Part shown: positions 4,145 through 6,212 of the stretch, in pieces
How positions within the stretch are numbered: position 1 is the first letter of the stretch
Layout: every line of letters begins with the position of its first letter
Source: Phytoactinopolyspora endophytica
Lineage (GTDB): Bacteria; Actinomycetota; Actinomycetes; Jiangellales; Jiangellaceae
Assembly (NCBI RefSeq): GCF_004138495.1
Contig: NZ_ML142862.1
Location: 155,302 to 161,513 of the forward strand
Length of the DNA stretch: 6,212 nt
Direction of reading: 5' to 3'
Made by a program: the position numbers and the translations under genes
Notes under the pieces: generated by a model
The model's database searches: none
What the model was told of the DNA's origin: nothing
What the model saw: only the letters and a program-made list of their open reading frames with translations

Positions 4145-6211
4145 CTACCAGTCGAGCCAGGTGCGGGCCGGTGCGCTGCGACGACCGTCGGCAGTCACGG
4201 CGACGACGTCGATCGGGCTGCGGTCCGCGCCGTCGGGAACTTCGAGCGCGCTGACGCAGAAGACCTCACCATGGGTGCGCCCGACCCACGTACGATCCGT
4301 TCCCTTGCCGTGGAACAGGTCGTAGTAGTCCGCCTTCTCGGCCGGCGACCACTGCAGGTAGACGCTCGCCACGTCGCCGTCGCGGGCAACGTGGTCGACC
4401 GCCAGGCCGGACGGCATGCCCGGCTTCGACGGCCGCCGGTCGGCCACCGAGAGCCGGCCGAGCCGGACCGCGAGATCCGATACATCGGCGTCGCCCGCAC
4501 GGACGGCGACACTGATTGCGGCAATCGTCCGGCCCGCCCACGGCGCAAGCGAGTGACCGCTCTTCGACCATTGATCCGTGAGGTTCCGGGCGCCGCCGGT
4601 CAGCGACAGCCACTCCCACTGCTCGGGCGCGTCCTCGAAGGCGAGCCCGATCTCGGCCTCGACTCCGTCGGCGATGTCATGGACGACGTCGAGCGCGGTC
4701 GTCCGCTCCACCGGCAGCGCCGTCTTGTACAGCCGGACGATCGCCGACTGCCCCGCGGCAAGTTCACCCGCGAGCAGCAGGCTGTTCCCGCCGTCGTACG
4801 CGGTCGAGTAGTCATAGTCCACAGTGACCGCGTCGAGTGGTTCGTCATCGTCGTCGCGGACCCACCACTGCCAGGTCGGCAGGACGTCTTGGATGCCGAT
4901 GTTGAACCATGGCTGGTCACTCACCTGCTTGCCATCGACGAAGAATCCGGTCCCCGTGCCCGCACAGAAGCCGGTGACGAACGGCAATGCACCGATGACC
5001 GACTTCTCGACGATGTTGTGCGCGGTACCGTCCCAGCCGCTCGGGTCCAGCAGGTCGTCGCCCGGCTCGTCCAGCCTTCCGGTGCGCGACGGATCCTGCA
5101 GCGGGCCGGTCCACAAGTGCCGCTCCCGCTCGTACACCCCCGCCTGGCCGTCGACGGTGTCCTTGTCTCCCTCGACGGTGTACCAGACCATCTCCGCACC
5201 GAGGAACGCCCAGCTGGTCCGCGGTTCGTCGTCCTCGGGGAAGATGTGCCGCGGATCGTAGGGCTGAGCGAACCTGTCTTTCCCGATCTCCTGCCCGGTG
5301 TAGACGACCTCGTACGGGTCGAGCCCCAAGGCGAGCGCATGCTCGTGCGAGTTGCGCACCCGCTGCTCGTTCCACCAGTAGTTGAGGAAGATGCTGTCGC
5401 AGATCCGGGCGCCGTCATCGGACGCGATCCACGGCGAGTTCACCTCGTTGAACTCGTTCTCGTAGCTGATCTGGCCGTCGACCGTCAGCGAGTCGTACCA
5501 CTGCAGATGGAACCCGTCCGGTGCCTGTTCGGCGAAGTAGACGAAGAACTCCATGAGCAGTTCGGCCTGCTCGACGGGGATCTGTGCCTCCTGGTTGATG
5601 AAGTACCCGTCGAACCCGAAGTACTCCGCCATCTCGATCAGCTTGTCGACCATCGGGAACGAACCGTCCGCTCGCTGCTCGACGACCTCGCCGAAGTCCT
5701 CGGGACGTGGCCAGAACCAGCAGCCGAGGCTCAGCACACCGTTGCGGTGGGCGGCTTCCGTGTAGCCGGGGTTTGGCAGGTTGAGGATGCCGTACTGGGG
5801 CTCGTCGGCGTCGTGCTCACCGTCCAACGGCAGGCCGTGCCAGGAAGCGTAGAGGTCCGGGTACTGCCAGAACCGCAGGGCATAGGCCTCGAACCCCGGG
5901 CCGTGCTTGTAGCCCTCGGTCGCGGCCCCCGGCTGGACGTAGTCGTTCGCCAGCGACATGAGCTTCGGCCGTGCGTCCAGACCGCGGCGCGCCTGCGTCG
6001 GTTCGAACGCGGGAATGCGTTCGGCCAGCGGAACGTGTGCCCGTAGGTAGGGCGCATAAGCATCCGTCTCCGGACTCCACGATTTGATTTGCGGAGCCGA
6101 GTATCCGTGCATGAGCGGCGGCTCCGGCCCGAAGGCCGAGTCCGCAGCCTGGGTTCGGCCCGCGGCGGCCGCGGATGCCGCCGACGCGTGCCCGGTAGCG
6201 CCCCACGACAT
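4145..6211 (-). CDS. Secreted GH85 endo-beta-N-acetylglucosaminidase, 5' end cut by window edge
   Basis: The visible 688 residues match the GH85 family (Endo-A, Endo-D), which cuts the GlcNAc-beta-1,4-GlcNAc core of N-glycans by substrate-assisted catalysis. The catalytic barrel spans about residues 35-375. It carries GFDGYFINQE with N206 (oxazoline-stabilising) and E208 (acid/base), then LQWYDS (237-241) with the expected active-site tyrosine, and FLNYWW (275-280). Residues about 400-590 form beta-sandwich domains. Residues about 594-688 look like a fibronectin III domain (GMPSGLAVDH...VYLQWSP...YYDLF). Stop TAG is at 4147-4145. The Met at the very edge is probably internal: GHASAASAAAAGRTQA looks like the end of a signal peptide whose basic start lies outside. 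No sortase or membrane anchor follows, so the enzyme should be released. Likely role: trimming host or environmental glycoproteins. The codons are strongly GC-rich, unlike the operon at 475-2879. Confidence 0.95.
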   Translation of the reverse strand: MSWGATGHASAASAAAAGRTQAADSAFGPEPPLMHGYSAPQIKSWSPETDAYAPYLRAHVPLAERIPAFEPTQARRGLDARPKLMSLANDYVQPGAATEGYKHGPGFEAYALRFWQYPDLYASWHGLPLDGEHDADEPQYGILNLPNPGYTEAAHRNGVLSLGCWFWPRPEDFGEVVEQRADGSFPMVDKLIEMAEYFGFDGYFINQEAQIPVEQAELLMEFFVYFAEQAPDGFHLQWYDSLTVDGQISYENEFNEVNSPWIASDDGARICDSIFLNYWWNEQRVRNSHEHALALGLDPYEVVYTGQEIGKDRFAQPYDPRHIFPEDDEPRTSWAFLGAEMVWYTVEGDKDTVDGQAGVYERERHLWTGPLQDPSRTGRLDEPGDDLLDPSGWDGTAHNIVEKSVIGALPFVTGFCAGTGTGFFVDGKQVSDQPWFNIGIQDVLPTWQWWVRDDDDEPLDAVTVDYDYSTAYDGGNSLLLAGELAAGQSAIVRLYKTALPVERTTALDVVHDIADGVEAEIGLAFEDAPEQWEWLSLTGGARNLTDQWSKSGHSLAPWAGRTIAAISVAVRAGDADVSDLAVRLGRLSVADRRPSKPGMPSGLAVDHVARDGDVASVYLQWSPAEKADYYDLFHGKGTDRTWVGRTHGEVFCVSALEVPDGADRSPIDVVAVTADGRRSAPARTWLDW

Positions 6212-6212
6212 C

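Noticed and set aside
4271..6046. A 591-codon plus-strand reading opposite the glycosidase gene.
   Set aside because: It is the antisense shadow of a GC-rich gene: arginine-, valine- and leucine-rich, with no recognisable domain, while the minus strand encodes a clear GH85 enzyme.
1..6212. CRISPR arrays, tRNA or rRNA genes, insertion sequences, attachment sites.
   Set aside because: No regularly spaced repeats, cloverleaf structures, transposase or integrase motifs, or paired long repeats were seen on either strand.

Overview
The window comes from a high-GC Gram-positive (actinobacterial-type) genome. The large gene at the right has strongly G/C-rich third codon positions. Start codons include GTG. 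The transcription stops are long GC stems without T-tracts, as is common in Actinomycetota. I cannot name the genus.

Layout, left to right. (1) Positions 1-57 hold the first codons of a leftward gene that runs off the window. Just upstream is a clean 18-bp operator-like palindrome (84-101) inside a plausible promoter. (2) Positions 110-474 have no gene but carry a row of hairpins. The one at 425-465 sits directly behind the next gene and is probably its terminator. (3) Positions 475-2879 form a leftward operon of three uncharacterised genes. Two are tandem paralogues of about 310 residues with signal peptides. They share an N-terminal domain with a C97/C112 cysteine pair at identical numbering and a C-terminal module (KISSHS ... 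CWW ... C). The third is a small four-helix membrane protein. This block is visibly AT-richer than the right side of the window and looks acquired. (4) Positions 2880-3390 hold no recognisable gene. (5) Positions 3391-3766 are a gene graveyard. A frameshifted scrap of a methionyl-tRNA synthetase gene lies on the minus strand and abuts the N-terminal half of a HigB/RelE-type toxin gene on the plus strand. (6) Positions 3711-4037 encode an intact XRE-type helix-turn-helix protein with an excellent ribosome-binding site, probably the surviving antitoxin of that broken toxin-antitoxin pair. (7) A 16-bp-stem hairpin (4089-4124) separates it from (8) a convergent gene at 4145-6211. That gene encodes a secreted GH85 endo-beta-N-acetylglucosaminidase with an intact FINQE catalytic motif; its start lies beyond the right edge.

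How the genes relate: the GH85 enzyme is an exported N-glycan-processing hydrolase and reads like ordinary host sequence. The stretch from about 120 to 3700 reads like accessory DNA, with an operon of unknown exported proteins followed by broken gene scraps. The best candidate for something undescribed is the secreted-paralogue/membrane-protein operon. All family calls were made by eye, without database searches.
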